From assembly GCF_947487515.1 (NCBI RefSeq), contig NZ_CANKWO010000004.1, positions 424,821-488,820 of the forward strand: 64,000 nt of DNA, given 5' to 3'. Below are positions 17,535 to 25,470 of the stretch, piece after piece (positions within the stretch are counted from its first letter, which is position 1; every line of letters begins with the position of its first letter). The DNA comes from an uncultured Litoreibacter sp. (GTDB lineage: Bacteria > Pseudomonadota > Alphaproteobacteria > Rhodobacterales > Rhodobacteraceae). The notes under the pieces were generated by a model. That model saw nothing but the letters and a program-made list of their open reading frames with translations. It was not told the DNA's origin and ran no database searches. A program made the position numbers and the translations under genes.

Positions 17535-18656
17535 ATGTTCCAGTTTGTCACAATGGAGAAAACAACTGCCCCCATTTTGCCATCCGAACGCATGACCGGT
17601 CGTGTCAAAGGGCGGGGGACCGGACAAAATGAAGTGGGTCGATTCGAGCGTTTGTCCTACGAAGCCGTCGATGACGGATGGGGCGTGGACGATGGCGAGT
17701 TGGAGGTGCGTCGCACCGATGTCACCGACGAGACAGTGACTAAGGTTGTCACGCGCAACAGTTCTCCTGATGTGCCGTTTGATCGCTCCGTCAATCCGTA
17801 TCGCGGGTGTGAGCACGGCTGCATCTATTGCTTTGCGCGCCCCAGTCATGCCTTTTTGGGCCTGTCCCCTGGATTGGATTTTGAAACACGTCTGATCGCG
17901 CGCCCAAATGCCGCTCAAGCCTTGGAACGCGCGTTGCGGCGCAAAGGGTACACGCCAGATGTGCTGGCCATCGGCACTAATACGGATGCCTACCAACCTA
18001 TTGAAAAAGACCGCCGGATCATGCGTGGGATTCTGCAGGTGTTGCAGCGCTTTAGGCACCCAGTTTCTGTTGTAACCAAAGGGTGCTTGATTGAGCGCGA
18101 CATCGACATTTTGGGGGATATGGCTGCTGACACTTTGGCGTCTGCGTCGATCTCGGTGACCACTTTGGACAGCAAACTTGCCCGCCAAATGGAGCCGCGT
18201 GTTCCGTCTCCTGCGCGACGGCTGAAAACGATTGAACGGCTGGCTGTGGCGGGCATTCCAGTGCGCATCAGCGTTTCGCCCCTGATCCCAGGATTGACGG
18301 ATCACGAGTTGGAGGCGATCTTGCAGGCGGGGCGCGATGCAGGTGCGACGGCGGCCAGTACCATCAACCTGCGATTGCCCGGTGAAGTGTCTGATTTGTT
18401 TCAAGATTGGTTGGCGCGCGATGTTCCTGGGCAGGCGGACAAGGTGATGCGGCGTGTGCGACAGGCCCATGGTGGTCGCGACTATGACGCTACATTTGGC
18501 CACCGCATGCGAGGAACCGGCCCGCATGCAGAATTGATGCGGCAACGGTTTCGGAGCGTTTGCAAAAGAATAGGTTTGGCCGAGCATCTTCCACGACTTC
18601 GTAATGATTTGTTTATGCGGCCCGCGCAAGCTGGGGATCAGCTCAGTTTGTTTTGA
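17535..18656 (+). CDS. PA0069-family radical SAM protein (SplB-related)
   Basis: A 373-residue radical SAM enzyme with the cluster motif CEHGCIYC (C92, C96, C99) preceded by SVNPYRG, typical of the PA0069/Rv2578c group related to spore photoproduct lyase. The reaction of this group is unknown. Several in-frame starts exist (17535, 17553, 17592) and none has a strong ribosome binding site, so the first 20 residues are uncertain. It runs opposite to the corrinoid and bmt genes and may be unrelated to them. Confidence 0.9.
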   Translation: MFQFVTMEKTTAPILPSERMTGRVKGRGTGQNEVGRFERLSYEAVDDGWGVDDGELEVRRTDVTDETVTKVVTRNSSPDVPFDRSVNPYRGCEHGCIYCFARPSHAFLGLSPGLDFETRLIARPNAAQALERALRRKGYTPDVLAIGTNTDAYQPIEKDRRIMRGILQVLQRFRHPVSVVTKGCLIERDIDILGDMAADTLASASISVTTLDSKLARQMEPRVPSPARRLKTIERLAVAGIPVRISVSPLIPGLTDHELEAILQAGRDAGATAASTINLRLPGEVSDLFQDWLARDVPGQADKVMRRVRQAHGGRDYDATFGHRMRGTGPHAELMRQRFRSVCKRIGLAEHLPRLRNDLFMRPAQAGDQLSLF

Positions 18657-18669
18657 GCCGGTGTTCCCC

Positions 18670-19683
18670 TTACGTGCGGACGCGGCGACGCGTTTTGCGA
18701 GGGGCAGGGCCTGCACCGTCAGTTCCGTCACTTTCCGACGAAAACCCACCCAATGTGTCGGTGATTTGTGCCAAGGACGGGCGCGCACCGCGGGGGCGGT
18801 TCTCCAGTGCATCACGCATGCTGCGCAAATGTTCAGGAGTTGTGCCGCAGCACCCGCCGATAATTGTCGCGCCGGAATCGCGCGCAAGACATGCATAATC
18901 GGCCATCAGCTCTGGCGTGCCATCATAGTGGATATGCCCGTCATGGTATTTGGGAATGCCCGCGTTGCCTTTTGCGACCACAGGAATATCGGTGCCCTCA
19001 AAACCCAAAACAGTGCGCAGAAGATCAGATGATCCTACCCCGCAGTTTGCCCCAAAGGCCAGCGGGCGTTGTGGCAGGCGTTCAGCCAAAGCCGCCAGCG
19101 CGGCCGAGGTTAGGCCCATCATGGTGCGTCCGGCTGTATCAAAGCTCATTGTGCCGCACCACGGCATATCGGCAAGCCTCGCGGCTTCGGAGGCCGCTTT
19201 CAACTCTTCCGGCGCCGAAATGGTTTCAGACCAAAGGACGTCCGCACCACCGGCTTTTAGACCCTCGGCTTGCTCATGAAACATCTCAACCGCACTTTCA
19301 TGCGTGAGTGTTCCCATGGGGGCCATGATGTCACCCGTCGGGCCCATGGAGCCTGCCACAATGACAGGGCGTCCCGCCGCATCCGCCACTTCACGACCGA
19401 TCTCGGCCCCAAGGCGGTTCAGTTCAAACACACGATCCTGGGCGTCGTGAAGCTTCATGCGAGAGGCATTGCCCCCAAAAGTATTGGTCAGAAAAAGATC
19501 TGAACCGGCATTCACCGCGTCGCTATACAGCTTGTGAATGCGGTCATGATGATCGGCATTCCAGAGCTCCGGCGCGTCGCCTGCGCTCAACCCCATGTTG
19601 AACAATTGCGTGCCAGTAGCGCCATCCGCAAGAATCCAGTCGCGTTCTGAAAGCAGCCGGCTCAGGGCATTGATCTTTGTCAT
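18670..19683 (-). CDS. bmt: Homocysteine S-methyltransferase (Bmt/MetH N-terminal type)
   Basis: A 337-residue TIM-barrel methyltransferase of the S-methyltransferase (MetH module 1/BHMT) family. It opens with ILADGATGTQLFNMGL, has LTNTFGGN, and its zinc site is C214 (GANCGVG) plus C278-C279 (GGCCGTTPEH). Often annotated betaine-homocysteine methyltransferase; with a separate corrinoid protein 1.3 kb away, it more likely serves as the homocysteine-activating subunit of a split B12-dependent methionine synthase. The C terminus adds a basic tail (RKTRRRVRT). It begins 29 bases after the mprF-like gene and may be read from that gene's promoter. Confidence 0.88.
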   Translation of the reverse strand: MTKINALSRLLSERDWILADGATGTQLFNMGLSAGDAPELWNADHHDRIHKLYSDAVNAGSDLFLTNTFGGNASRMKLHDAQDRVFELNRLGAEIGREVADAAGRPVIVAGSMGPTGDIMAPMGTLTHESAVEMFHEQAEGLKAGGADVLWSETISAPEELKAASEAARLADMPWCGTMSFDTAGRTMMGLTSAALAALAERLPQRPLAFGANCGVGSSDLLRTVLGFEGTDIPVVAKGNAGIPKYHDGHIHYDGTPELMADYACLARDSGATIIGGCCGTTPEHLRSMRDALENRPRGARPSLAQITDTLGGFSSESDGTDGAGPAPRKTRRRVRT

Positions 19684-19712
19684 GGGGTATACCTGTTAAA
19701 TTGCGGAGTCCG

Positions 19713-21680
19713 TCACCGCGCCTCTTCACACGCAAGCGAAGATGAATCAAATTGATAATCATCATAATGATCATGAATTTGTTCGAGGTCCTCCTTCTGA
19801 TGAAGCGACTCTGGGGGAGTGTGAATGAGCGAGTACACCTCAAACCCCGACAGAAAGAGCGTTAAAATGCTATCTGCTGCAACAAATTGTGGTGTCCAAT
19901 CTGGATCGAAACTGGATTTGAATTGATGGAGCCCTAGGGCGGATGAGTTGTGTCGATAGGTTCTTTTAATCAGCCGCTCTAGCCAACTTCTGGGTCGACT
20001 CAGAATGAGCTGCGGGACCGAGCACAGGGAAACGACAGCAACATTTTCCTGTTTCGCAGCCTCAACGGCCGCGATCACAAGGGCATGATTGGTTCCGTCG
20101 GGACATTTGTTTTGACTTCGCATCAAGTCCAGAACCCACCGATCCCGCGAGACGTGGAACGTCGCGAATGCGATTGGCTCGCTGTTGCGATAGGCCGTGA
20201 AAACAGCCTGATGAGCCATCAACATTGGATGCGTGCGGCCCACGGAAAATCCACGCGCGGGCCCGTTTCTAGACTGCCAGTCGCGTTCAATATTCTCGAT
20301 CTGCGCAAGGGTGGGGGTGTCGCGGGCCACGGTTACAGCAGATTTGGCGCTATTCCTGAGTTTTCGCCTCAACTGTGAATGTTTCGGCGTGTTCGGAGTA
20401 AATATTTTGGGGTGCAAAAGTGCCTCGCTGCCAATCTGATGGACTGACAATCCAGCAGAGCGTGCGGCTGCAGCGGCGCCGCGTCCGATTTTATAGGCAA
20501 GCAGCCCTTTGAAACTTCTACGCGCAGCTGTTCGGCGGGCTTTCAAAAACTCTTCTGGGTCCCCTCCAAATGGATCGCGAAACAGAATTTCGGAGTTCTC
20601 TGTGTAGCACCCCAAAGAGCAGCTGCTGTTTTCCTTGTGAGTGATCAACGACAATTGACCTTGAGCCAGCAAGGATATTTCGGCCGGTGCTGTCGGGCTT
20701 GAAAGAGGATGAAACACAGGTTGCGCAGTCGTTTTTTCGGAAAAGCGGGCAAGTTTTAAAGTGACGATAGCTGCAATCACAGGGCCCGCAAAATAGGTGA
20801 TCCTATAGGCAAGAACCGCCGCAAGTAGCGGGCTTGACTCCGCGATTGGTAGCAAGGTGATCAGGCATAGCTCAAATGGCCCTAATCCCCCTGGAATGCC
20901 TGATATCATGCCAACGCAATAGGCGACTAGAAACGCGGAATATAAGGTAAAGAACGTTACGTAACTATCTGGCAAAAAACAATATATAACGACACATGCC
21001 GTTAAAGTGTCGATTAAAGTCAGCGCTGTTGTCACGCCAACAAGCCTGATGGATGGAAGCGGGTGCCGAAAGCGTTTCTTGGTGGAAATTGAGACCCACA
21101 AAAAGCAGGCAACCGTCCATAATCCCAGCAAGCCCAACCACCATAGCTGTGGTGCGATATCCGGTGTTAACACAACCACGACGCTGGTGACGATTGCCCA
21201 TCCACCAAAGAAGAATGCGGTCACCGCACCCGTCATTCGTGTGGCCTGCCAAAGGGAGAACTCCGGCCTTGATGATAGAAGCTTCCAGCGGGCCAAAGAC
21301 CCTGTGAACAATCCGAATCCAAGCGTTTGGGCAATGGCCGTGGCGCGCCATCCGGCAGCGAATGCAGGGCGTGTTGATATGGGCAACTTCAAGTAGCGCG
21401 CCACCAGAACGTCATATCCGCCGACCGAAGCTAAGCTAATTGCGGTGCAGATCGCCGCTAACAGCCAGACAAATATGGAAAATTCCTGAAAGATCCTGTA
21501 AGCTGCGGCCAAGTCAATCGAGGTGCTTCGATTGTATAGTAATGCCACCCCAACAAGAGAAATCAGCATCATTCCCAATTGTCGCATCAGCCGAGAATGC
21601 TTGAATTTTGATTTACTCAGTGTCGCCAATGATCCCACCCCTTCGAATTGTCTTTGGGGAGGGTGATAAAGGGCCAGCAT
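19713..21680 (-). CDS. MprF-like membrane protein (flippase domain plus DUF2156 acyltransferase-like domain)
   Basis: A 655-residue protein. Residues 35-325 hold about eight membrane helices of the lysylphosphatidylglycerol flippase type (SVGGYDVLVARYLKLP, GMISGIPGGLGPFELCLI). Residues 370-610 resemble the soluble DUF2156 aminoacyl-transferase domain (GDPEEFLKARR, HPMLMAHQAVF, LDLMRS). In MprF the second part moves an amino acid from tRNA to phosphatidylglycerol and the first flips the product, giving resistance to cationic peptides. The domain order fits, but the aminoacyl donor is unknown. The acidic, histidine-rich C terminus (HDHYDDYQFD) is unusual. ATG 21680 lacks a ribosome binding site; GTG/TTG starts about 15-18 codons downstream are possible. 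Confidence 0.8.
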   Translation of the reverse strand: MLALYHPPQRQFEGVGSLATLSKSKFKHSRLMRQLGMMLISLVGVALLYNRSTSIDLAAAYRIFQEFSIFVWLLAAICTAISLASVGGYDVLVARYLKLPISTRPAFAAGWRATAIAQTLGFGLFTGSLARWKLLSSRPEFSLWQATRMTGAVTAFFFGGWAIVTSVVVVLTPDIAPQLWWLGLLGLWTVACFLWVSISTKKRFRHPLPSIRLVGVTTALTLIDTLTACVVIYCFLPDSYVTFFTLYSAFLVAYCVGMISGIPGGLGPFELCLITLLPIAESSPLLAAVLAYRITYFAGPVIAAIVTLKLARFSEKTTAQPVFHPLSSPTAPAEISLLAQGQLSLITHKENSSCSLGCYTENSEILFRDPFGGDPEEFLKARRTAARRSFKGLLAYKIGRGAAAAARSAGLSVHQIGSEALLHPKIFTPNTPKHSQLRRKLRNSAKSAVTVARDTPTLAQIENIERDWQSRNGPARGFSVGRTHPMLMAHQAVFTAYRNSEPIAFATFHVSRDRWVLDLMRSQNKCPDGTNHALVIAAVEAAKQENVAVVSLCSVPQLILSRPRSWLERLIKRTYRHNSSALGLHQFKSSFDPDWTPQFVAADSILTLFLSGFEVYSLIHTPPESLHQKEDLEQIHDHYDDYQFDSSSLACEEAR

Positions 21681-21733
21681 TGGAGGGGGATTAACAAATA
21701 AAATGCGTCACAAATAAAGGCTGTGAGGCGAAG

Positions 21734-21763
21734 AAAAAAGCCGCCAAGCGATATGCCGGCGGC
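21734..21763 (-). terminator. Rho-independent terminator of the DUF1476 gene
   Basis: On the minus strand GCCGCC (21758-21763) pairs with GGCGGC (21740-21745) and is followed by TTTTTT (21734-21739), 27 bases beyond the stop of the leftward gene. Confidence 0.85.
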
Positions 21764-21789
21764 CTGATTTCAGATAATTTTAACGTGTA

Positions 21790-22101
21790 TTATTCGGACA
21801 TTAGCTGCGATTTAGCTTCCGACATCAGCTCTGCCATTTTGGCGCGAATTGCCTCTTCATCGGCTTTGTCCCCAAGATCGCCAGACAGCTTGCGGTAGAC
21901 ATCTTCATCACCGGCTTCTTCAAAATCTGCGCGCACGACCTCTTTGGCGTAATCTGCGGCGTCATCGCCGGATTTGCCCAGCAAGCCCGCGGCCCAAAGG
22001 CCCAAAAGCTTGTTGCGGCGGGCCTCTGCTTTGAACTGCATCTCGGCGTCATGGGCGAATTTGCTTTCAAACGCGTTTTCGCGGTCATCAAACGTGGTCA
22101 T
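21790..22101 (-). CDS. DUF1476 protein, F1-ATPase inhibitor zeta type
   Basis: A 103-residue all-helical acidic protein beginning MTTFDDRENAFESKFAHD, the conserved start of DUF1476. The Paracoccus denitrificans member is the zeta subunit, which inhibits ATP hydrolysis by F1; its inhibitory segment is the N-terminal helix, conserved here. Its genes commonly sit divergent from purC in Rhodobacterales, as here. The gene has its own terminator. Confidence 0.92.
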   Translation of the reverse strand: MTTFDDRENAFESKFAHDAEMQFKAEARRNKLLGLWAAGLLGKSGDDAADYAKEVVRADFEEAGDEDVYRKLSGDLGDKADEEAIRAKMAELMSEAKSQLMSE

Positions 22102-22205
22102 TGGGGGCTCCTGTTATTTGAGTGTTGCCCAAGATATGCCCATGGTTGAGCACCGGCGCAAGGGCTTGCGGGCAGGGTGCGGTGAAGTGATGCGTCTACC
22201 TTTGC

Positions 22206-22234
22206 TTGTCTGGCCCGCGCGGGTACCGTATAGG
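22206..22234 (+). promoter_or_regulatory. Probable purC promoter
   Basis: TTGTCT (22206-22211) and TATAGG (22229-22234) are 17 bases apart. The roughly 57-base leader after it contains a GTCCC/GGGAC hairpin (about 22257-22276) and ends in the ribosome binding site AGGAG. Confidence 0.55.
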
Positions 22235-22297
22235 CAGCGCTAACGAGGGGACGCGAGTCCCGACCCTGCGCGGGACGCCGCGCCACAGGAGACGCCC

Positions 22298-23062
22298 ATG
22301 GCACGTGGTAAGAAGATATACGAAGGCAAAGCAAAGACGTTGTACGAGGGCCCAGAGCCCGGCACGTTGATTCAGTACTTCAAGGATGATGCGACAGCGA
22401 ACAACGCTGAAAAGCACGGAGTCATTGAAGGCAAGGGCGTGCTAAACAACCGTCTTAGCGAGTTTTTTATGACCGGTCTGGGTCAAATCGGGGTGCCGAC
22501 GCATTTCATCAAACGCCTGAACATGCGCGAGCAACTGATCCGCGCGGTGGAAATTGTGCCGCTGGAAGTGATCGTACGCAACTATGCGGCAGGCTCCATG
22601 GCGAAGCGGTTGGGGATGGAAGAGGGCTCTATGCTACCGCGCCCGATCGTTGAATTTTCCTACAAGGACGATTCATTGGGCGATCCTCTGGTGCCAGAGG
22701 AATACATCATCGCTTTGGGCTGGGCCAGCCAGCAGGATCTGGATGACATGATCGCTTTGGCTTTGCGGGTAAACGACTTTATGTCTGGCGTTATGTACGG
22801 CGTGGGCATCAAATTGATCGACTTCAAGATCGAGATTGGCCGCCAATTCGACGGGGACTTCCAACGGTTGATCGTAGCCGACGAAATCAGCCCAGATAGC
22901 TGCCGTCTATGGGATATGGAAACTGGCGAGAAGCTGGACAAAGACGTCTTCCGCCGTGATCTTGGAAACTTGGCCGACGCCTATACGGAAGTCGCCCGTC
23001 GTTTGGGGGTGTTGCCTACTAATAACAACGCGCCTATGGGCAAACCCACGCTTATCAACTAA
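22298..23062 (+). CDS. purC: SAICAR synthetase
   Basis: ATP-dependent ligation of aspartate to CAIR in purine synthesis. The 254 residues begin with [11 protein letters not shown] and contain [12 protein letters not shown], the aspartate-binding LIDFKIEIG and [12 protein letters not shown], all diagnostic. The ATG has AGGAG eight bases upstream. It is the first gene of a unit continuing with rraB, purS, an alcohol dehydrogenase and purQ. Confidence 0.97.
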   Translation: MARGKKIYEGKAKTLYEGPEPGTLIQYFKDDATANNAEKHGVIEGKGVLNNRLSEFFMTGLGQIGVPTHFIKRLNMREQLIRAVEIVPLEVIVRNYAAGSMAKRLGMEEGSMLPRPIVEFSYKDDSLGDPLVPEEYIIALGWASQQDLDDMIALALRVNDFMSGVMYGVGIKLIDFKIEIGRQFDGDFQRLIVADEISPDSCRLWDMETGEKLDKDVFRRDLGNLADAYTEVARRLGVLPTNNNAPMGKPTLIN

Positions 23063-23077
23063 CGGATATCCGCCGCT

Positions 23078-23452
23078 GTGATCTTACGCCTGATAACCTC
23101 CATTGTTGCTCGGTTTCGCAAGCCGATGAAGCTGGGCAGCGCACGCGCCAATCAGCTGGTTTTGGCGCAGATTGCCGAGCAGGGGGATGACGGGTCCGAA
23201 GAACGCCATGTGCGCCATTTTGCCTACCCTCAACGCGGAGGTTTTGCGAAAGGGATCGACTTGGCCATGGAGCTTTTCGCGGAGGCGGGTTTGGACGTGT
23301 CGGAGACGCAATTCAGAGGCGGAGTTTTGGGGGAACATTACGCCGCCGTGGCCGAAGATGAGTTCAACACACTAACAGAAAACCTAAGCGAAGAATTGAC
23401 CCGCTTGGGATGGGAATATGACGGCTGGGAATGCGCCGTCCTAAAAGGCTGA
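23078..23452 (+). CDS. rraB: RraB-family regulator of RNase E activity
   Basis: A 124-residue protein of the RraB family, whose E. coli member binds RNase E and inhibits cleavage of a subset of messages. Family features are the acidic GDDGSEERHVRHFAYP start, a helix around GIDLAMELFAEAGLDV and the C-terminal WEYDGWECAV. The start is GTG at 23078; ATG 23126 is a possible alternative that would remove a basic 16-residue N terminus. It sits inside the purine operon, 15 bases behind purC and 13 before purS, and 6 kb upstream of rne. Confidence 0.82.
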   Translation: MILRLITSIVARFRKPMKLGSARANQLVLAQIAEQGDDGSEERHVRHFAYPQRGGFAKGIDLAMELFAEAGLDVSETQFRGGVLGEHYAAVAEDEFNTLTENLSEELTRLGWEYDGWECAVLKG

Positions 23453-23465
23453 GGGAGCTAAGACC

Positions 23466-23696
23466 ATGAAAGCACGCGTCCATATTACGTTGAAAAACGG
23501 GGTGCTCGATCCGCAAGGCGCCGCTATTCGTCATGCGCTTGGAACATTGGGATTTGACGGTGTTGAAAACGTGCGTCAGGGCAAGGTGATTGAGCTGGAT
23601 CTGGCGGAGGGCACGACAGAGGCCACCGTGAATGACATGTGCGAGAAGCTGCTGGCGAATACCGTGATCGAAAGCTACTCGGTCGAGCTGGCCTAA
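23466..23696 (+). CDS. purS: FGAM synthase subunit PurS
   Basis: The small subunit of the three-part FGAM synthase (PurL-PurQ-PurS), which couples the glutaminase to the synthase. The 76 residues begin MKARVHITLKNGVLDPQG and include GFDGVENVRQGKVIELD, standard PurS. Its TAA stop overlaps the ATG of the alcohol dehydrogenase by one base (TAATG), implying coupled translation. purQ follows after that gene; purL is outside the window. Confidence 0.96.
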   Translation: MKARVHITLKNGVLDPQGAAIRHALGTLGFDGVENVRQGKVIELDLAEGTTEATVNDMCEKLLANTVIESYSVELA

Positions 23697-24733
23697 TGCG
23701 CGCAGCCGTCCTTCGAGAGTACAACGCGCCCTTGTCCATTGAGGACGTGGCCGAGCCGACGTGCCCGAAGGACGGTGTGATTCTGAAGGTGATGGCTTGT
23801 GGTGTGTGCCGCTCGGATTGGCACGGCTGGACAGGCGAACACCCCCGCGTGAAGCCCGGGCAAATTGGCGGGCACGAATATTGTGGCGAAGTCATCGAGG
23901 CGGGACCATTGGCCACCCATAAGGTCGGCGACAAACTGATTGCCCCGTTTATCCTGTCATGTGGCATCTGTCCGTCTTGCCAAGAGGGGCACCAAAATAC
24001 CTGCCCGAACCAGCGTCTTCCGGGGTTTATTGAGCCGGGGGCCTTCGCGGAATATGTGGCGGTGCCGTTTGACCACAACTTGGCGCATCTGCCTGAAAAC
24101 CTGTCACCGACGGTGGCGGCTGGCCTTGGGTGCCGCGTGACCACTGCGTGGCATGCGTTGACGGGCCGCGCGGCTTTGCAGCCGGGTGAATGGCTGGCAG
24201 TACATGGAACCGGCGGCATTGGTCTGTCGGCTTTGCTGCTGGGTGTGGCGATGGGTGCTCGGGTCGTTGTTGTTGATATTGTCGACGAAAAACTGAACCA
24301 CGCCAAAGGCCTAGGGGCGGAAGCTGCAGTGAATGCCACGCAGGGCGATGTCGCGGCCAAGATCAAAGAAATCACGGGTGGCGGGGCGCATGTCTCGGTC
24401 GAGGCTCTTGGGCTTCCGGTCACCACCAACGCATCGATCGAATGCCTGCGGCCCTTGGGCCGTCATGTGCAGGTCGGCATGCCGGTGGGGCACACCGCCA
24501 CCATGGAGATCAACATGAGCGCTGTCTATTTGGGCAATCTCGCGCTTTATGGAACACGCGGCATGCCACCGTGGAAATACCCAAGCCTGCTGGCGCTGAT
24601 CACCAGCGGCCGCATCGACATGTCGCCCTTGATTGCCCGTGAAATCGGGTTGTCCGGCGTGTCTGACGAGCTTGCCGCCTTCAACGGGCCGACCCCTCCG
24701 GGTGTGGCCGTCATCACTGATTTTCTAAGCTAA
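23696..24733 (+). CDS. Zinc-dependent alcohol dehydrogenase
   Basis: A 345-residue medium-chain dehydrogenase. The catalytic zinc site is in CGVCRSDWHGWTGEH and GGHEYCGEV, the structural zinc site in CGICPSCQEGHQNTC, and the NAD(P)-binding fold shows GTGGIGLSALLLG. The substrate cannot be inferred; it resembles the family often annotated as alcohol or sorbitol dehydrogenase. The start at 23696 overlaps the purS stop by one base, and the gene separates purS from purQ, so expression should follow the purine genes. Confidence 0.92.
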   Translation: MRAAVLREYNAPLSIEDVAEPTCPKDGVILKVMACGVCRSDWHGWTGEHPRVKPGQIGGHEYCGEVIEAGPLATHKVGDKLIAPFILSCGICPSCQEGHQNTCPNQRLPGFIEPGAFAEYVAVPFDHNLAHLPENLSPTVAAGLGCRVTTAWHALTGRAALQPGEWLAVHGTGGIGLSALLLGVAMGARVVVVDIVDEKLNHAKGLGAEAAVNATQGDVAAKIKEITGGGAHVSVEALGLPVTTNASIECLRPLGRHVQVGMPVGHTATMEINMSAVYLGNLALYGTRGMPPWKYPSLLALITSGRIDMSPLIAREIGLSGVSDELAAFNGPTPPGVAVITDFLS

Positions 24734-24747
24734 AGGACCGTATCGCC

Positions 24748-25416
24748 ATGAAAGCTGCCGTCATTGTCTTCCCCGGTTCGAACTGTGACCGTGATCTTGC
24801 CGAAGGGTTCCGCCTTGCGGGCTTTGAGGTCTCTATGGTCTGGCACAAGGACACGTCTTTGCCGCAAGGCTTGGACATCATCGGCATTCCGGGCGGGTTT
24901 TCGTTTGGGGACTACCTGCGCTGCGGTGCGATTGCTGCTCAATCGCCGATCTGTCAGGCCGTGGTGGAATACGCCAATAAGGGCGGCCACCTGCTGGGCT
25001 TTTGCAACGGCTTCCAAATTCTGTGCGAAACGGGTTTGCTGCCAGGTGTGCTGATGCGCAATGCCGGTTTGAAATACGTATGCCGCCAACAAGGCCTGCG
25101 CGTGGAGACGGCGGATAGCCCCTTCACCAACGCTTTGAGCAAGGGCGCCGAGATCACAGTGCCGATTGCCCACCACGATGGGAACTTTTCCGCCGATGCC
25201 GATTTGGTCGCACGCCTGCGTGGCGAGGACCGCGTGGCGTTCAGCTACATCGATAATCCAAACGGCTCGGCTGGGGATATTGCGGGCATTCTAAGTGAAA
25301 ATCGCCGTATTTTGGGGATGATGCCCCACCCAGAGCGGGCGTGTGAAGCCGTGCATGGCAATGAAGATGGGCGCGCGGTTTTCAAATCCCTGACCGAAAG
25401 CTTGGCGCTGGCGTAA
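24748..25416 (+). CDS. purQ: FGAM synthase glutaminase subunit PurQ
   Basis: Class I glutamine amidotransferase that supplies ammonia to PurL. The 222 residues carry the nucleophile C86 in LLGFCNGFQIL, the oxyanion segment GGFSFGDYLRCG, and the His/Glu pair in MMPHPERACE. It begins 14 bases after the dehydrogenase gene. The unit ends here; dctB follows about 55 bases downstream with its own start. Confidence 0.97.
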   Translation: MKAAVIVFPGSNCDRDLAEGFRLAGFEVSMVWHKDTSLPQGLDIIGIPGGFSFGDYLRCGAIAAQSPICQAVVEYANKGGHLLGFCNGFQILCETGLLPGVLMRNAGLKYVCRQQGLRVETADSPFTNALSKGAEITVPIAHHDGNFSADADLVARLRGEDRVAFSYIDNPNGSAGDIAGILSENRRILGMMPHPERACEAVHGNEDGRAVFKSLTESLALA

Positions 25417-25470
25417 CCTCTTGCTTAGGCGTGCTTGAGACTGCGCAGGCAGTCCCGTATCCTAATACGC

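Noticed and set aside
17400..18896. 498-codon open frame on the minus strand
   Set aside because: It lies opposite the radical SAM gene and the end of bmt; the translation is low in complexity, rich in Arg/His/Gln, and matches no family. A GC-rich shadow.
19684..19712. SAM-II or SAM/SAH riboswitch before bmt
   Set aside because: Only 29 bases separate bmt from the upstream gene and none of the conserved riboswitch cores is present.
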